Shown: piece after piece, positions 1 through 9,959 of the stretch
How the letters are laid out: every line of letters begins with the position of its first letter
Position numbering within the stretch: position 1 is the first letter of the stretch
Source: Thioclava atlantica
GTDB taxonomy: Bacteria > Pseudomonadota > Alphaproteobacteria > Rhodobacterales > Rhodobacteraceae
Assembly: GCF_000737065.1 (NCBI RefSeq)
Contig: NZ_AQRC01000006.1
Location: forward strand, 124,001 to 188,000
Direction of reading: 5' to 3'
DNA: 64,000 nt
Notes under the pieces: model-generated
The model's input: only the letters and a program-made list of their open reading frames with translations
Told to the model about the DNA's origin: nothing
Databases searched by the model: none
Made by a program: the position numbers and the translations under genes

Positions 1-46
1 GCAGACGAAGACGAACTCGGAATTCTTCGACTCGATGAACGGCTGA
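1..46 (+). CDS. rho: Transcription termination factor Rho, C-terminal end (partial)
   Basis: Only the last 14 codons and the TGA stop are present, reading [14 protein letters not shown]. This is the characteristic C-terminus of alphaproteobacterial Rho, the RNA-dependent ATPase helicase that ends transcription. Nothing of the catalytic core is visible. Rho immediately before mnmE is the usual arrangement in Rhodobacterales, which supports the call despite the short stretch. Confidence 0.8.
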   Translation, partial: QTKTNSEFFDSMNG

Positions 47-80
47 GGCCGTCCTGTCTTCCTCGCGCAAGAGGATTGCG

Positions 81-1364
81 ATGGATACGATCTATGCTCT
101 GGCCACGGCCCGCGGAAAAGCGGGCGTGGCCGTTATTCGTATTTCCGGGCCGCGCGCCTGGGCGGCGGCGCATGCGCTGGCCGGATCTCTGCCGAAACCG
201 CGGATGGCCGGGTTGCGCAAGCTGCGCCTCGAAGGCGAGGAACTCGACGAGGCGGTGGTGCTGTGCTTCGAGGAGGGGGCGAGTTTCACCGGCGAGGACG
301 TGGCCGAGCTGCATATCCATGGCGCGGTCGCGACCGTCTCGGCCGTATTGCGGGCCCTCGGGCAGATCGAGGGGCTGCGGCTGGCCGTGCCCGGCGAGTT
401 CACCCGGCGCGCGCTGGAGAACGAGCGGTTGGATCTCGCGCAGGTCGAGGGGCTGTCGGACCTGATCGAGGCCGAGACCGAGGCGCAGCGCAAGCAGGCA
501 CTCAAGGTTCTGTCCGGCGCGGTCGGCAAGCTGGTGGAGGATTGGCGCTCCAAGCTGATCCGGGCCGGGGCGCTGATCGAGGCCACGATCGACTTCGCCG
601 ATGAGGAGGTTCCCGTCGATGTCTCGCCCGAAGTGCTCGAACTGATCGAGGCGGTGGCCGGGGGGATCTCGGGCGAGCTGCGACGGGTCGGGGCCGCGGA
701 GCGGGTGCGCGAAGGGTTCGAAGTGGCCATCGTCGGCCGTCCGAACGCCGGAAAATCGACGCTTCTCAATGCTTTGGCTGGCCGCGAGGCGGCGATCACC
801 TCAGAGATTGCCGGGACGACGCGTGACGTGATCGAAGTCCGGATGGAGATCGGCGGGCAGGCGGTGACGCTGCTCGACACGGCCGGTCTGCGCGAGACCG
901 AAGATGTCGTCGAGGCGATCGGGGTGGAGCGTGCGCTCGATCGGGCGCGGCAGTCGGATCTGCGGGTTTTCCTCCTTGACGGGGAAGAGGTGCCGCTGAT
1001 CGCGCCCGAACCCGGCGACCTGATCGTGCACGGCAAGGCGGATGTCACCCCGCACGAAGGGCTATGCGTGTCCGGCAAGACCGGCGCGGGCCTCTCGGAA
1101 CTGATCGCGGCGATCGAGGAACGCCTCGCGGGGCTGAGCGCGGGGGCCGGCGTGATGACGCGCGAGCGGCACCGGGTCGCGATGCGCACGGCATTTGAGG
1201 CTTTGGAATCGGCGCGAAATGAGGTATTGCGCGGGCCTGATCGGAGCGAGCTCGCGGCGGAATCGCTGCGCCAGGCGACCTGGGCGCTCGAATCGCTCGT
1301 CGGTCGGGTAGATGTCGAGAACCTTCTGGACGAGATTTTCTCGAGCTTCTGCATCGGTAAGTAA
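81..1364 (+). CDS. mnmE: tRNA uridine-5-carboxymethylaminomethyl modification GTPase MnmE
   Basis: MnmE, 427 aa, works with MnmG to place the carboxymethylaminomethyl group on U34 of certain tRNAs. An N-terminal tetrahydrofolate-binding domain covers about residues 1-115. The GTPase domain shows a P-loop GRPNAGKST (219-227), TTRD (246-249) and DTAG (266-269). The protein ends in the conserved CIGK, whose Cys is typical of the family. The G4 motif reads GKAD (about 318-321) rather than NKxD, so the usual Asn is replaced. The ATG has an AGAGGA ribosome-binding site about 7 bases upstream. mnmG follows directly, as expected for the complex partner. Confidence 0.96.
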   Translation: MDTIYALATARGKAGVAVIRISGPRAWAAAHALAGSLPKPRMAGLRKLRLEGEELDEAVVLCFEEGASFTGEDVAELHIHGAVATVSAVLRALGQIEGLRLAVPGEFTRRALENERLDLAQVEGLSDLIEAETEAQRKQALKVLSGAVGKLVEDWRSKLIRAGALIEATIDFADEEVPVDVSPEVLELIEAVAGGISGELRRVGAAERVREGFEVAIVGRPNAGKSTLLNALAGREAAITSEIAGTTRDVIEVRMEIGGQAVTLLDTAGLRETEDVVEAIGVERALDRARQSDLRVFLLDGEEVPLIAPEPGDLIVHGKADVTPHEGLCVSGKTGAGLSELIAAIEERLAGLSAGAGVMTRERHRVAMRTAFEALESARNEVLRGPDRSELAAESLRQATWALESLVGRVDVENLLDEIFSSFCIGK

Positions 1365-1368
1365 GGAG

Positions 1369-1384
1369 TGTTTCACGTGAAACA
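1369..1384. promoter_or_regulatory. parS: parS centromere-like site 1
   Basis: The perfect 16-bp palindrome TGTTTCACGTGAAACA is identical to the bacterial parS consensus bound by ParB. It overlaps the start region of mnmG and lies about 3.3 kb upstream of parB. ParB loads here with CTP and spreads to form the segregation complex. Confidence 0.95.
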
Positions 1385-3239
1385 TTACGACGTCATCGTG
1401 ATCGGCGGCGGCCATGCCGGAACCGAAGCAGCGCATGCGGCGGCCCGGATGGGGGCCGAGACCGCATTGGTGACGCTGCGTGCCGATGCGATCGGGGTGA
1501 TGTCGTGCAACCCGGCGATCGGTGGCTTGGGTAAAGGCCATCTGGTGCGCGAAATCGACGCGATGGACGGCGTGATGGGGCAGCTCGCGGATGCGGCGGG
1601 GATCCAGTTTCGCCTTCTGAACCGGCGCAAGGGTCCGGCCGTGCAGGGGCCGCGCGCGCAGGCCGACCGGAAACTCTACCGCGAGGCGGCGCAGCGGGTG
1701 ACTGCGGCGCAACCCAACCTTACCGTGATCGAAGGGGAGGTCACCGATCTGAAGGTGGCGGGCGGACGTGTGAGTGGGGTCGCGCTTGCGGATGGCAGCG
1801 AGATCACTTGCGGCGCGGCGATCCTGACCTCGGGAACCTTCCTAAATGGCGTGATCCATATCGGCGATCAAAAGAGTTCCGGTGGGCGCATCGGCGACAA
1901 GCCCTCGATCGCCCTCGCGGAGCGGCTGAAAGCGCTCGACCTGCCGCTGGGGCGTCTCAAGACCGGGACGCCGCCGCGGCTCGATGGCAAGACGATCGAC
2001 TGGTCGCGGCTCGAAACCCAGCCGGGCGATGAAGATCCGGTGATGTTCTCCTTCCTGAACACGGCGCCGGCCGTGCGCCAGATCGCTTGCGGGATTACCC
2101 ATACCAACGAAAAGACGCATGAGATCATCCGCACGAACCTTGATCGGTCGGCGATGTATGGCGGTCATATCCAGGGCGTCGGACCGCGTTACTGCCCGTC
2201 GATCGAGGACAAGATCGTGCGGTTTGCGGAGAAGGGCTCTCACCAGATCTTCCTCGAGCCCGAAGGTCTCGACGATGACACCGTCTATCCGAACGGGATC
2301 TCGACCTCGCTGCCCGCAGATGTGCAGGAAGATTACGTTCATTCGATCGTCGGGCTTGAGAAGGCTAAGATCCTGCAGCCCGGATATGCGATCGAGTATG
2401 ATTTCGTCGATCCCCGAGCGCTGGATTTGTCGCTTCAGCTGCGTGCGTTTCCTGGACTATATCTTGCGGGTCAAATTAACGGAACCACAGGATATGAGGA
2501 GGCGGCTGCGCAGGGCTTGGTTGCGGGCCTCAATGCGGCCCTGTCCGTTCAGGAGCGCGAGCCTTTCCATTTCAGCCGGACGTCGAGCTATATCGGTGTG
2601 ATGATCGACGATCTCGTCTCGCGCGGGGTGACGGAGCCTTACCGGATGTTCACCTCCCGGGCAGAGTTCCGGCTGTCTCTGCGTGCCGACAATGCCGATC
2701 AGCGACTCACCGGCATGGGCATCGATATCGGCTGCGTGGGCGAGGGGCGCCGCTCGGCGTTCGAGGCGAAGATGGAGGCGCTCGAGGCGGGGCGCGCCTT
2801 GATGGAGGCGACGGTTCTGACGCCCAAGGAGGCGCGCGACAAGGGCTTCCGGGTCAACCAGGATGGCACGCGGCGCTCCGTTTTCGAGCTGCTCTCCTTT
2901 CCCGATATCTCGCTCGAATCGCTCTGCTTGGCTCTGCCCGAACTGACGGCCATTCCTGGCGAGATTGCCAATCAGCTCGCTATCGATGCGCTTTATGCCA
3001 ATTATGTTGAGCGCCAGCAGCAGGATGCGGCTTCGCTCAAGCGCGATGAGGGCTGGGAAATCCCCGAAGCTTTCGATTATTCCGCGCTGAACGGCTTGTC
3101 GAACGAACTCAAGGCGAAACTCGATCGGGCCCGTCCGCGGACGCTCGGGCAGGCGAGCCGAATCGACGGGGTCACGCCTGCGGCGCTGACCTTGATTCTC
3201 GCGAAATTGCGGCAAGCTCGGCGGGACAAGTCCGCATGA
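1377..3239 (+). CDS. mnmG: tRNA uridine-5-carboxymethylaminomethyl modification enzyme MnmG (GidA)
   Basis: FAD-dependent partner of MnmE in U34 tRNA modification, about 620 aa. The N-terminal Rossmann motif is [14 protein letters not shown], followed by the family stretch [23 protein letters not shown] at 1377 is chosen as start because AAGGAG at 1362-1367 lies about 9 bases upstream. The alternative GTG at 1368 would abut the ribosome-binding site. The first bases of the gene are also a parS site. The stop overlaps the rsmG ATG by four bases (ATGA), indicating translational coupling. Confidence 0.96.
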   Translation: MKHYDVIVIGGGHAGTEAAHAAARMGAETALVTLRADAIGVMSCNPAIGGLGKGHLVREIDAMDGVMGQLADAAGIQFRLLNRRKGPAVQGPRAQADRKLYREAAQRVTAAQPNLTVIEGEVTDLKVAGGRVSGVALADGSEITCGAAILTSGTFLNGVIHIGDQKSSGGRIGDKPSIALAERLKALDLPLGRLKTGTPPRLDGKTIDWSRLETQPGDEDPVMFSFLNTAPAVRQIACGITHTNEKTHEIIRTNLDRSAMYGGHIQGVGPRYCPSIEDKIVRFAEKGSHQIFLEPEGLDDDTVYPNGISTSLPADVQEDYVHSIVGLEKAKILQPGYAIEYDFVDPRALDLSLQLRAFPGLYLAGQINGTTGYEEAAAQGLVAGLNAALSVQEREPFHFSRTSSYIGVMIDDLVSRGVTEPYRMFTSRAEFRLSLRADNADQRLTGMGIDIGCVGEGRRSAFEAKMEALEAGRALMEATVLTPKEARDKGFRVNQDGTRRSVFELLSFPDISLESLCLALPELTAIPGEIANQLAIDALYANYVERQQQDAASLKRDEGWEIPEAFDYSALNGLSNELKAKLDRARPRTLGQASRIDGVTPAALTLILAKLRQARRDKSA

Positions 3240-3865
3240 GCAGGGCGGAGGCCGAGCGTTTTCAAACGCTCTTTGATGTTTCACGTGAAACATTGGAGCG
3301 ACTGGGGCGCTATGAAGAACTGCTGAAAAAGTGGAACCCGGCGATCAATCTCGTTTCCAAGTCGACATTGGACGAGGTCTGGTCGCGCCATTTCATCGAT
3401 TCGGCCCAGCTTTTCAATCTGGCCCCAGCTGAGGCAAAGACCTGGGCCGATCTCGGGGCAGGGGGCGGGTTTCCCGGGCTCGTGATCGCGATATTAGCGA
3501 AGGAAAATGCGCCGGATCTCGAAGTTGTCCTAGTCGAATCGGATCGTCGGAAATCGGCCTTCCTTGCCTCGGTGAGTCGCGAGCTCGAACTGAAAACACG
3601 GGTTCTGGCCAAGCGAATCGAGGAAATCGCGCCGCTTCACGCGGATGTGCTCTCGGCCCGTGCGCTCGCAGCGTTGCAGGATCTACTTGGATTTGCCGAG
3701 CGGCATCTGCGGCCCGGCGGCGTCGCGCTCTTTCCGAAAGGGGCGCGGTGGCAGGAAGAGCTTGCGCTGGCGCGGCAAAGCTGGTCCTTTGACTGCGAGG
3801 CGAGCCCAAGCCTGAGCGATCCGAACAGTATTGTCCTGAAGATAAACGGAGCCCAGCGTGTCTGA
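3236..3865 (+). CDS. rsmG: 16S rRNA (guanine-527-N7)-methyltransferase RsmG (GidB)
   Basis: SAM-dependent methyltransferase acting on G527 of 16S rRNA, 209 aa, normal length. The SAM-binding glycine loop [10 protein letters not shown] is at residues 72-81. Residues 15-19 (VSRET) are encoded by a perfect parS site, so the same DNA serves as both gene and centromere. The ATG overlaps the mnmG stop, and the gene's own stop overlaps the parA start, so the cluster looks like one operon. Confidence 0.95.
   Translation: MSRAEAERFQTLFDVSRETLERLGRYEELLKKWNPAINLVSKSTLDEVWSRHFIDSAQLFNLAPAEAKTWADLGAGGGFPGLVIAILAKENAPDLEVVLVESDRRKSAFLASVSRELELKTRVLAKRIEEIAPLHADVLSARALAALQDLLGFAERHLRPGGVALFPKGARWQEELALARQSWSFDCEASPSLSDPNSIVLKINGAQRV
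3277..3292. promoter_or_regulatory. parS: parS centromere-like site 2
   Basis: Second perfect copy of the palindrome TGTTTCACGTGAAACA, inside the 5' part of rsmG about 1.4 kb upstream of parB. Two identical 16-mers within 2 kb of parAB cannot be chance. They mark an origin-proximal position. Confidence 0.95.
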
Positions 3866-4688
3866 TCCAATTCGCGCGACAGAACCGAAAATCATTGCGG
3901 TCGCGAACCAGAAGGGCGGAGTTGGCAAGACGACGACGGCGATCAACCTGGCCGCCGCGCTCGTCGAAGAAGGTCACAAGGTTCTGCTGATCGATCTCGA
4001 TCCGCAGGGGAATGCGTCCACCGGGCTGGGCGTCGAGCCCGAACATCGCGAACTGACGACCTACGATCTTCTGATCGAGGACGCCCCGGTGTCTGCGGTG
4101 CTGCAAAAGACCGATGTGGCGGGGCTTTACCTCTGTCCGGCGACGACGGACCTGTCTTCCGCGGATATGGAGCTGGTCTCGACGGAGAAGCGGATCTTTC
4201 TTCTGCATGACGCCCTTCGACATCCTGATGTCGATAGCTATGAGTTCGACTATATCTTGATCGACTGCCCCCCTTCGCTCAGCCTTCTGACGGTGAATGC
4301 GATGGTTGCGGCACATTCGGTTCTGGTGCCGTTGCAGGCGGAATTCTTCGCGCTCGAAGGCCTGTCGCAGCTTATGCTCTCGATCCGGGAGATCCGGAGC
4401 ACCGCGAATCGCGACTTGCGGATCGAGGGAATCGTGCTGACGATGTATGATGTGCGCAACAATCTCTCGCAGCAGGTCGAGGCGGACGCGCGCGCGACGC
4501 TCGGAGAGCTTGTTTTTCGGACCATGATCCCGCGCAATGTCCGCATTTCCGAGGCGCCCTCTTACGCAATGCCGGTTCTCACCTATGATAGCTCGTCGCG
4601 CGGCGCGGTCGCCTATCGGTCGCTAGCGCGGGAACTGGTTGCGCGGCACACGGTCGCGAAGAAGGGGAGTTTGGTCGATGGCGGATAA
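3858..4688 (+). CDS. parA: Chromosome-partitioning ATPase ParA
   Basis: Deviant Walker-type ATPase that drives segregation of ParB-parS complexes, 276 aa. The signature KGGVGKTT lies at residues 19-26, and a Walker B-like stretch [10 protein letters not shown] follows. The GTG start at 3858 overlaps the rsmG stop. The 3' end overlaps the parB start by 11 bases. Adjacent parB and two parS sites make this the chromosomal Par system rather than a plasmid copy. Confidence 0.96.
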   Translation: MSDPIRATEPKIIAVANQKGGVGKTTTAINLAAALVEEGHKVLLIDLDPQGNASTGLGVEPEHRELTTYDLLIEDAPVSAVLQKTDVAGLYLCPATTDLSSADMELVSTEKRIFLLHDALRHPDVDSYEFDYILIDCPPSLSLLTVNAMVAAHSVLVPLQAEFFALEGLSQLMLSIREIRSTANRDLRIEGIVLTMYDVRNNLSQQVEADARATLGELVFRTMIPRNVRISEAPSYAMPVLTYDSSSRGAVAYRSLARELVARHTVAKKGSLVDGG

Positions 4689-5562
4689 GCGATTGGAGCG
4701 GCGCGGCCTGGGGCGGGGGCTTTCAGCCCTGATGGCGGATGTCGATCTCAACCCGAAGGAAACGAGCGCGGTGCCGCGTCGGGCCGAGCAATATGTCCCC
4801 GTCGAGCGTCTCGAACCCAATCCGGATCAGCCGCGGCGCGATTTCGAACCCGGAGCTCTGGAAGAGCTCGCGGCGTCGATCCGCGAAAAGGGCGTCATTC
4901 AGCCCCTGATCGTTCGGAAACACCCGGCAAAACCCGATCATTTCGAAATCGTCGCCGGCGAACGGCGCTGGCGTGCCTCGCAGATGGCGAAAGTGCACGA
5001 AGTGCCGATCATCGTGCGGGAGTTCAACGATACCGAGGTTCTCGAGGTCGCGATCATCGAAAATATCCAGCGCGCCGATCTGAACGCGTTGGAAGAAGCC
5101 TTGGCCTACAAGCAATTGATGAGCCGTTTTGGCCATACGCAGGAAAAACTGGCCGAAGCGCTTTCGAAAAGCCGAAGCCATATCGCGAACCTGATGCGTC
5201 TTTTGCAGCTGCCCGACGAGGTTCAGGGCTATCTGCGCGAGGGAAAACTCTCCGCCGGCCATGCGCGCGCGATGATCACCGCGCCCGATCCGGTCGCTTT
5301 GGCGCGTCAGACCGTGGCGAAGACGCTTTCGGTGCGCGATGTCGAGCGCCTGGCGAAGAAACAGGCCGAGCCCGAGCGCGCGCCGCGTCCGAAATCGCAA
5401 AAGGATGCGGATACCCGCGCACTCGAGGGGGATCTGTCCGCGACGATCGGGATGAAGGTCTCGATCGAGCACACGAATAGCGGGGCAGGGCGTCTGACCG
5501 TCAATTACGGCGATCTCGAACAGCTCGACAAGATCTGCCAGCTTCTCAGCGGTATCGAGTGA
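4678..5562 (+). CDS. parB: Chromosome-partitioning protein ParB (parS-binding CTPase)
   Basis: 294 aa from ATG 4678, preceded by AAGGGGAG. An upstream in-frame start at 4639 would lie inside parA. The N-terminal LGRGLSALM contains the ParA-interacting region. The CTP-binding domain carries GERRWRA (94-100) and ENIQRADLN (128-136). A helix-turn-helix (about 150-172) recognises parS, and the C-terminus is a dimerisation domain. The gene meets the convergent DUF454 gene end to end with no gap. Confidence 0.96.
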   Translation: MADKRLERRGLGRGLSALMADVDLNPKETSAVPRRAEQYVPVERLEPNPDQPRRDFEPGALEELAASIREKGVIQPLIVRKHPAKPDHFEIVAGERRWRASQMAKVHEVPIIVREFNDTEVLEVAIIENIQRADLNALEEALAYKQLMSRFGHTQEKLAEALSKSRSHIANLMRLLQLPDEVQGYLREGKLSAGHARAMITAPDPVALARQTVAKTLSVRDVERLAKKQAEPERAPRPKSQKDADTRALEGDLSATIGMKVSIEHTNSGAGRLTVNYGDLEQLDKICQLLSGIE

Positions 5563-5916
5563 TCAGCCGCTCGGCCGCGACCAGATGAAGATCGCCACAG
5601 CCACCAGCGTGATCGCCTGAACCGCGAGAATGATCGGCTTCAGCCCGAGTATCAGCGAAATTCCGAAAGCCGCAGCCATCGAGACGGAGGCCGCGACCTT
5701 TCCGCGCTTCGAAATCGCGCCGCGAGTCTGCCAATCCTCGATCGCCGGTCCGAAGCGTGGGTGGCTGATGAGCCAGTTATGGAGCCGCTCGGACGACCTT
5801 GCGAAGAAAAACGCGGCGAGCAGCATCAGGGGGACGGTCGGGACGAGGGGGAGAAAGACCCCGATCACGCCGATCGCGACCGAAATCAGCCCGAGAATGA
5901 GCCAGAGCACGCGCAT
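5563..5916 (-). CDS. DUF454 (YbaN-like) inner-membrane protein
   Basis: 117-aa membrane protein with hydrophobic segments near residues 1-40 and 80-113 separated by a basic cytoplasmic stretch. The N-terminal LGLISVAIGVIGVFLPLVPT followed by an FFFARSS-type motif is diagnostic of the DUF454/YbaN family. The biochemical role is unknown. Its ATG overlaps the hemW stop (TGATG), so it is probably the last gene of the rph-rdgB-ridA-hemW operon. Confidence 0.85.
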   Translation of the reverse strand: MRVLWLILGLISVAIGVIGVFLPLVPTVPLMLLAAFFFARSSERLHNWLISHPRFGPAIEDWQTRGAISKRGKVAASVSMAAAFGISLILGLKPIILAVQAITLVAVAIFIWSRPSG

Positions 5917-7073
5917 CAGGGGATCAGCTCGCGCAGAATGGCGTTGAGAACCGGGCGGCCCGATTTGGTCGCGAAGATTCGACCCTGTTCCTGCGTAATC
6001 ATGCCGATTTCCTCGAGATAGGCCACGCGCTGCGGATCGAGCGGCGTACCGGAAATCGCGTTGAACCTCTGCATGTCGAGCCCTTCCGAAAGCCGCATCG
6101 CGAAAAGAAGATACTCGATCGCCTGTTCCGCGTCATCCAGCGGCGCGCGCGAGGCCTCCCCGTTCCCTCTGGTTTCCACCTGCTCAAGCCAGGCACCGGG
6201 TTGCTTCGGAGTATCGGTCGCGTGGCGCCGTCCTTCCAGCGTCAGGCGTCCATGAGCCCCGGGACCGATGCCGACATAGTCGCCATAGCGCCAGTAGATG
6301 AGGTTGTGACGGCTTTCCGCGCCGGGACGCGCGTGGTTCGAGACCTCATAGGCCGGAAATCCGAATTCTTCGCAAATTTCCTGCGTTATCAGATACATAT
6401 CGGCGGAGCTGTCGTCCTCGGGCAGGCCTTTCAGCTTTCCCGCGTCGTGGCGGGCGCCGAAAACCGTGCCCGGCTCGATCGTGAGCTGATAGAGCGACAG
6501 GTGATCGATCGCCATGCCGAGCGCCTCGCGCAGCTCGGCCTGCCAGGCTTCGGGCGTCTGGTGCTGACGCGCATAGATCAGATCGAAACTGACGCGCTCG
6601 AAATGGGTCCGCGCGATCTCGAAGGCGCGACGTCCCTCCGCCACGCTGTGCATACGGCCGAGGCGGCGCAGGTCGTCATCGTTGAGCGCCTGCATCCCCA
6701 TCGAAATCCGGTTGATCCCGGCCTCCGAAAAGGCTCTGAACCGGCCTGAATCGATGCTTGTGGGGTTTGCCTCGAGGGTGATTTCCGGATCGTTCGCCTG
6801 CGGCCACGAGGCGCGGATCTTGTCGATGATCGCGGCAACCAGTTCAGGATCCATCAGCGAGGGCGTGCCGCCCCCGAAAAAGACCGTGTTTAGGACGCGG
6901 TCCTTGGTTTCGCGGGCGGCGCGCTCGATTTCGGAGAGATAGGCGGCTTGCCACCGTTTCTGGTCGATGACCCCCGCGACATGGGAGTTGAAATCGCAAT
7001 AGGGGCATTTGGCGGCGCAAAAGGGCCAGTGGATATAGAGCCCGAAGCCGCCGTGGCGCCAGTCCTCGATCAT
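5916..7073 (-). CDS. hemW: Radical SAM heme chaperone HemW (HemN-like)
   Basis: 385 aa. The radical SAM cluster motif CxxxCxxC is at Cys19, Cys23 and Cys26 within WPFCAAKCPYCDF. Downstream are FFGGGTPSL and the EANP motif typical of HemN/HemW proteins. The length and the N-terminus starting directly before the cluster motif fit HemW rather than true coproporphyrinogen dehydrogenase HemN, which is longer at the N-terminus. The likely role is heme delivery or a related SAM reaction. It overlaps ridA by four bases. Confidence 0.9.
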   Translation of the reverse strand: MIEDWRHGGFGLYIHWPFCAAKCPYCDFNSHVAGVIDQKRWQAAYLSEIERAARETKDRVLNTVFFGGGTPSLMDPELVAAIIDKIRASWPQANDPEITLEANPTSIDSGRFRAFSEAGINRISMGMQALNDDDLRRLGRMHSVAEGRRAFEIARTHFERVSFDLIYARQHQTPEAWQAELREALGMAIDHLSLYQLTIEPGTVFGARHDAGKLKGLPEDDSSADMYLITQEICEEFGFPAYEVSNHARPGAESRHNLIYWRYGDYVGIGPGAHGRLTLEGRRHATDTPKQPGAWLEQVETRGNGEASRAPLDDAEQAIEYLLFAMRLSEGLDMQRFNAISGTPLDPQRVAYLEEIGMITQEQGRIFATKSGRPVLNAILRELIP

Positions 7074-7453
7074 CCCCGGAAGGCCGTGACTTCGATCTCG
7101 ATCTTCATCGCCGGGTTGACCAGGCCGGCGACGATCATCGTTGCCGCGGGCCGGATCTCGCCGAAGACCTCGCCGAGGGCAGGGGCGACTTCCTCCATCA
7201 GTGCGGCATCGGTCAGGATGTAATTGGCGCGCACGACATCGCCCATCGAGAAACCTGCTTTCTCAAGCACCGAACCGATCGTTATCAGCGTATTTCGAGC
7301 CTGTTCCAGCGCAGAATCCGGGAAAACGCCGGTATCCGGATCGACGCCCGTGGTGCCCGCGACAAAACACCAGTCGCCCTGCACGACGGCGCGGGAATAG
7401 CCGAGTTTCGGTTCGTAGGGCGATCCGCCCGAGATCAGTTGGCGCTTGGACAT
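7070..7453 (-). CDS. RidA/YjgF-family enamine/imine deaminase
   Basis: 127 aa beginning MSKRQLISGGSPYEP. The reading frame stays open far upstream, but that part overlaps rdgB, and the conserved domain starts here. The family pattern EIRPAATMIV with the C-terminal IEIEVTAF contains the active-site Arg and Glu expected of RidA proteins, which hydrolyse reactive enamines from PLP enzymes. A related role for this divergent member is inferred. It begins one base after the rdgB stop. Confidence 0.88.
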   Translation of the reverse strand: MSKRQLISGGSPYEPKLGYSRAVVQGDWCFVAGTTGVDPDTGVFPDSALEQARNTLITIGSVLEKAGFSMGDVVRANYILTDAALMEEVAPALGEVFGEIRPAATMIVAGLVNPAMKIEIEVTAFRG

Positions 7454-7454
7454 G

Positions 7455-8063
7455 TCAGGCCTCGAAAATCTTGACGAATTCGCGGAAAGCCGCGGCGCGA
7501 TGCGAGATCTCGTTCTTCCGGGCAGGGTCCATCTCCGCAAAGGTGAGATCGAACCCTTCTGGCTGGAACATCGGATCGTAGCCGTGCCCCAGTTCGCCGC
7601 GCACCGGCCAGACCAGCTGACCTTCGACCCGGCCCTCGAAAACCTCGTCATGACCGTCGGGCCAGGCGAGGACGAGGGTCGCACGGAAGCGCGCAGTGCG
7701 CGGCATCGGCGCCTCGATCTCGTCGCAGGCCTTCCAGGTCTTTTCCATCGCCATCGCGAAATCGCGCCCCGTCGGGGTGGTCGCCCAGTCGGCGGTGTAG
7801 ACGCCCGGCGCGCCATCCAGACAATCGACCTCGATCCCGGAGTCGTCAGCGAGCGCGGGCAGCCCCGTCGCCGTCGCGGCGGCATGGGCCTTGATCCGGG
7901 CATTTCCGACGAAGGTGCTCTCGGTTTCCTCGGGCTCGGGAAGGTTCATCTCCTTCGCGCCGACGACCTCGATCCCGTAAGGATCGAGAATCGCACGGAT
8001 TTCCGCGAGCTTCCCGGCATTATGGGTCGCGACGAGCAACTTGCTGTCGGTGAAGGGTCTCAT
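7455..8063 (-). CDS. rdgB: Non-canonical purine NTP pyrophosphatase (RdgB/HAM1)
   Basis: 202 aa. It hydrolyses ITP, dITP and XTP to monophosphates and so cleans the nucleotide pool. The N-terminal THNAGK nucleotide-binding motif and the DDSGIEVD catalytic motif are both visible. The C-terminal [10 protein letters not shown] closes the family signature. It overlaps rph by four bases. This rph-rdgB-hemW order is conserved in alphaproteobacteria. Confidence 0.95.
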   Translation of the reverse strand: MRPFTDSKLLVATHNAGKLAEIRAILDPYGIEVVGAKEMNLPEPEETESTFVGNARIKAHAAATATGLPALADDSGIEVDCLDGAPGVYTADWATTPTGRDFAMAMEKTWKACDEIEAPMPRTARFRATLVLAWPDGHDEVFEGRVEGQLVWPVRGELGHGYDPMFQPEGFDLTFAEMDPARKNEISHRAAAFREFVKIFEA

Positions 8064-8773
8064 GCGGTGGCGTCCTTTTGCGCCTCGACCAGACGGGCGA
8101 CACCCGCCTCGGCGAGATCGAGAAGCCGGGTCATCTGATCGCGCGAGAACGTCGCGCCCTCGGCCGACATCTGCACCTCGATCAGCTTGCCCGACCCGGT
8201 CATGATGAAATTGCCGTCGGTGCCCGCTTCGCTATCCTCGGCATAATCGAGATCGGCGACCGGCTGGCCCGCATAGATCCCGCAGGAGATCGCCGCGACA
8301 TGGTCCATCAGCGGATCGGAGACACAGGCGCCGGCTTTCAACAGCTTGTTCACCGCGAGGCGCAGCGCCACCCAGCCACCGGTGATCGAGGCGCAACGGG
8401 TGCCGCCATCGGCTTGGATGACATCGCAATCGACGACGATCTGACGTTCGCCAAGGGCGGACCGATCGACGCCGGCGCGCAGCGCGCGGCCGATCAAGCG
8501 CTGGATCTCGACGGTGCGCCCGCCCTGCTTACCGGCGGCGGCCTCGCGGCGATTGCGGGTATTCGTCGCGCGCGGCAGCATCCCGTATTCCGCGGTCACC
8601 CAGCCAAGCCCGGTACCCTTGAGAAAGGAGGGTGCACGATCCTCGATCGTGGCGGTGCAGAGCACATGGGTATCACCCATCTTGATCAGGCAAGATCCTT
8701 CGGCATGTTTGGTGATGCCGGTCTCGATTGAAATCGGACGAAGTTCGCTTAACTCTCTTCCGGATGGGCGCAT
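8060..8773 (-). CDS. rph: Ribonuclease PH
   Basis: 237 aa, the usual length. Phosphate-dependent 3'-5' exoribonuclease that trims tRNA 3' ends. It begins [14 protein letters not shown] and contains GTRCASITG and the [12 protein letters not shown] motif, which carries the conserved Asp residues of the phosphorolytic active site. First gene of the minus-strand operon, diverging from hrcA. Confidence 0.95.
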   Translation of the reverse strand: MRPSGRELSELRPISIETGITKHAEGSCLIKMGDTHVLCTATIEDRAPSFLKGTGLGWVTAEYGMLPRATNTRNRREAAAGKQGGRTVEIQRLIGRALRAGVDRSALGERQIVVDCDVIQADGGTRCASITGGWVALRLAVNKLLKAGACVSDPLMDHVAAISCGIYAGQPVADLDYAEDSEAGTDGNFIMTGSGKLIEVQMSAEGATFSRDQMTRLLDLAEAGVARLVEAQKDATA

Positions 8774-8845
8774 TTTATGGTCCTCTTCGTGACTTTGCCC
8801 TCATTTGATCCTGACGGACCAGCGATGCAACCCCTAGCGCCGAGA

Positions 8846-8873
8846 TTGACCTTCGGCGTCACGCAGCTTTAAT
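8846..8873 (+). promoter_or_regulatory. Predicted sigma-70-type promoter of hrcA-grpE
   Basis: TTGACC (8846-8851) is followed after 16 bases by TTTAAT (8868-8873). Each hexamer matches the housekeeping consensus at five of six positions. It lies about 20-45 bases upstream of the hrcA ATG. I saw no CIRCE inverted repeat (TTAGCACTC-N9-GAGTGCTAA) in the intergenic region, so HrcA autoregulation is not evident. Confidence 0.4.
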
Positions 8874-8892
8874 TCACGGCAGATGAAGCGCG

Positions 8893-9954
8893 ATGACTGA
8901 CCGTAACGATATCCTTTCCGAACTGAATGACCGCTCGCGGGAGGTTTTCCGCCGGGTGGTCGAAAGCTTTCTGGAGACCGGCGATCCGGTGGGGTCGCGC
9001 ACGCTCACCCGTCAGATGAGCGAGAAGCTCTCGGCGGCGACGATCCGCAACGTGATGCAGGATCTCGAATTCCTCGGACTTCTCGACAGCCCGCATATCT
9101 CGGCCGGCCGGATCCCGACGCAGATGGGGCTGCGGCTTTTCGTCGACGGGGTGATGGAAGTCAGCCGGATCGACGAGGAGGACCGCGCCGCGCTCGACGC
9201 GACGATGGGGGCGAATTCGGGCGATGTCGGGTCGCTGCTCGACCGGGTGTCGAGCGCGCTTTCGGGAATGACGCACGGCGCGAGCCTCGTCCTGACCCCG
9301 AAACACGAGGCGCCGATCCGCCATATCGAGTTTGTCTCGCTCGCGCCGGACCGGGCGCTTGTCGTTCTGGTCTTCGCGGATGGACGGGTGGAGAACCGCG
9401 TCTTCACCCCGCCCCTGGGCCAGACGCCCTCCTCGATGCGCGAAGCGGCGAATTTCCTGAACGCGATCGCGGAGGGGCGGACGCTTTCCGAATTGCGCAG
9501 CCAGATTCAGCGCGAAATCGCCAAGCGCCGCAGCGAAATCGATTCGCTGGCCGCCGAGATGATCGGGAGCGGCCTGGCGGCGTGGGAGAACAAGGGCGAG
9601 CGCTCGGAACGGCTGATCGTGCGGGGGCGGTCGAATCTGATCGGCTCGGAAGAGGATCTCGACCGGATCCGCTCGCTCTTCGACGATCTGGAGCGCAAGC
9701 GGGACATCGCCGAATTCCTCAACCTGACCGAAGAGGGCGAGGGTGTTCGCATTTTTATCGGCTCCGAGAACAAACTTTTCTCTCTTTCGGGTTCCTCTTT
9801 GGTCGTCTCTCCATATATGAACGCTGACCGAAAGATCATCGGCGCGGTGGGCGTGATTGGGCCGACCCGGCTCAATTACGGACGGATCGTGCCGATCGTG
9901 GATTACACAGCGCAACTGGTCGGGCGGATGATTTCCGGCCAGGGCAGAGGATGA
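8893..9954 (+). CDS. hrcA: Heat-inducible transcription repressor HrcA
   Basis: 353 aa. HrcA represses chaperonin genes by binding CIRCE. An N-terminal winged helix covers about residues 1-80, with TIRNVMQDLEFLGLL followed by the conserved SAGRIPT motif. The dimerisation/GAF-like part follows. The 3' end overlaps the first possible grpE start. hrcA-grpE as a unit apart from dnaKJ is common in Rhodobacteraceae. Confidence 0.94.
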   Translation: MTDRNDILSELNDRSREVFRRVVESFLETGDPVGSRTLTRQMSEKLSAATIRNVMQDLEFLGLLDSPHISAGRIPTQMGLRLFVDGVMEVSRIDEEDRAALDATMGANSGDVGSLLDRVSSALSGMTHGASLVLTPKHEAPIRHIEFVSLAPDRALVVLVFADGRVENRVFTPPLGQTPSSMREAANFLNAIAEGRTLSELRSQIQREIAKRRSEIDSLAAEMIGSGLAAWENKGERSERLIVRGRSNLIGSEEDLDRIRSLFDDLERKRDIAEFLNLTEEGEGVRIFIGSENKLFSLSGSSLVVSPYMNADRKIIGAVGVIGPTRLNYGRIVPIVDYTAQLVGRMISGQGRG

Positions 9955-9959
9955 CAGGC

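Noticed and set aside
8774-8892. CIRCE operator before hrcA
   Set aside because: No TTAGCACTC-N9-GAGTGCTAA inverted repeat is present in this region.
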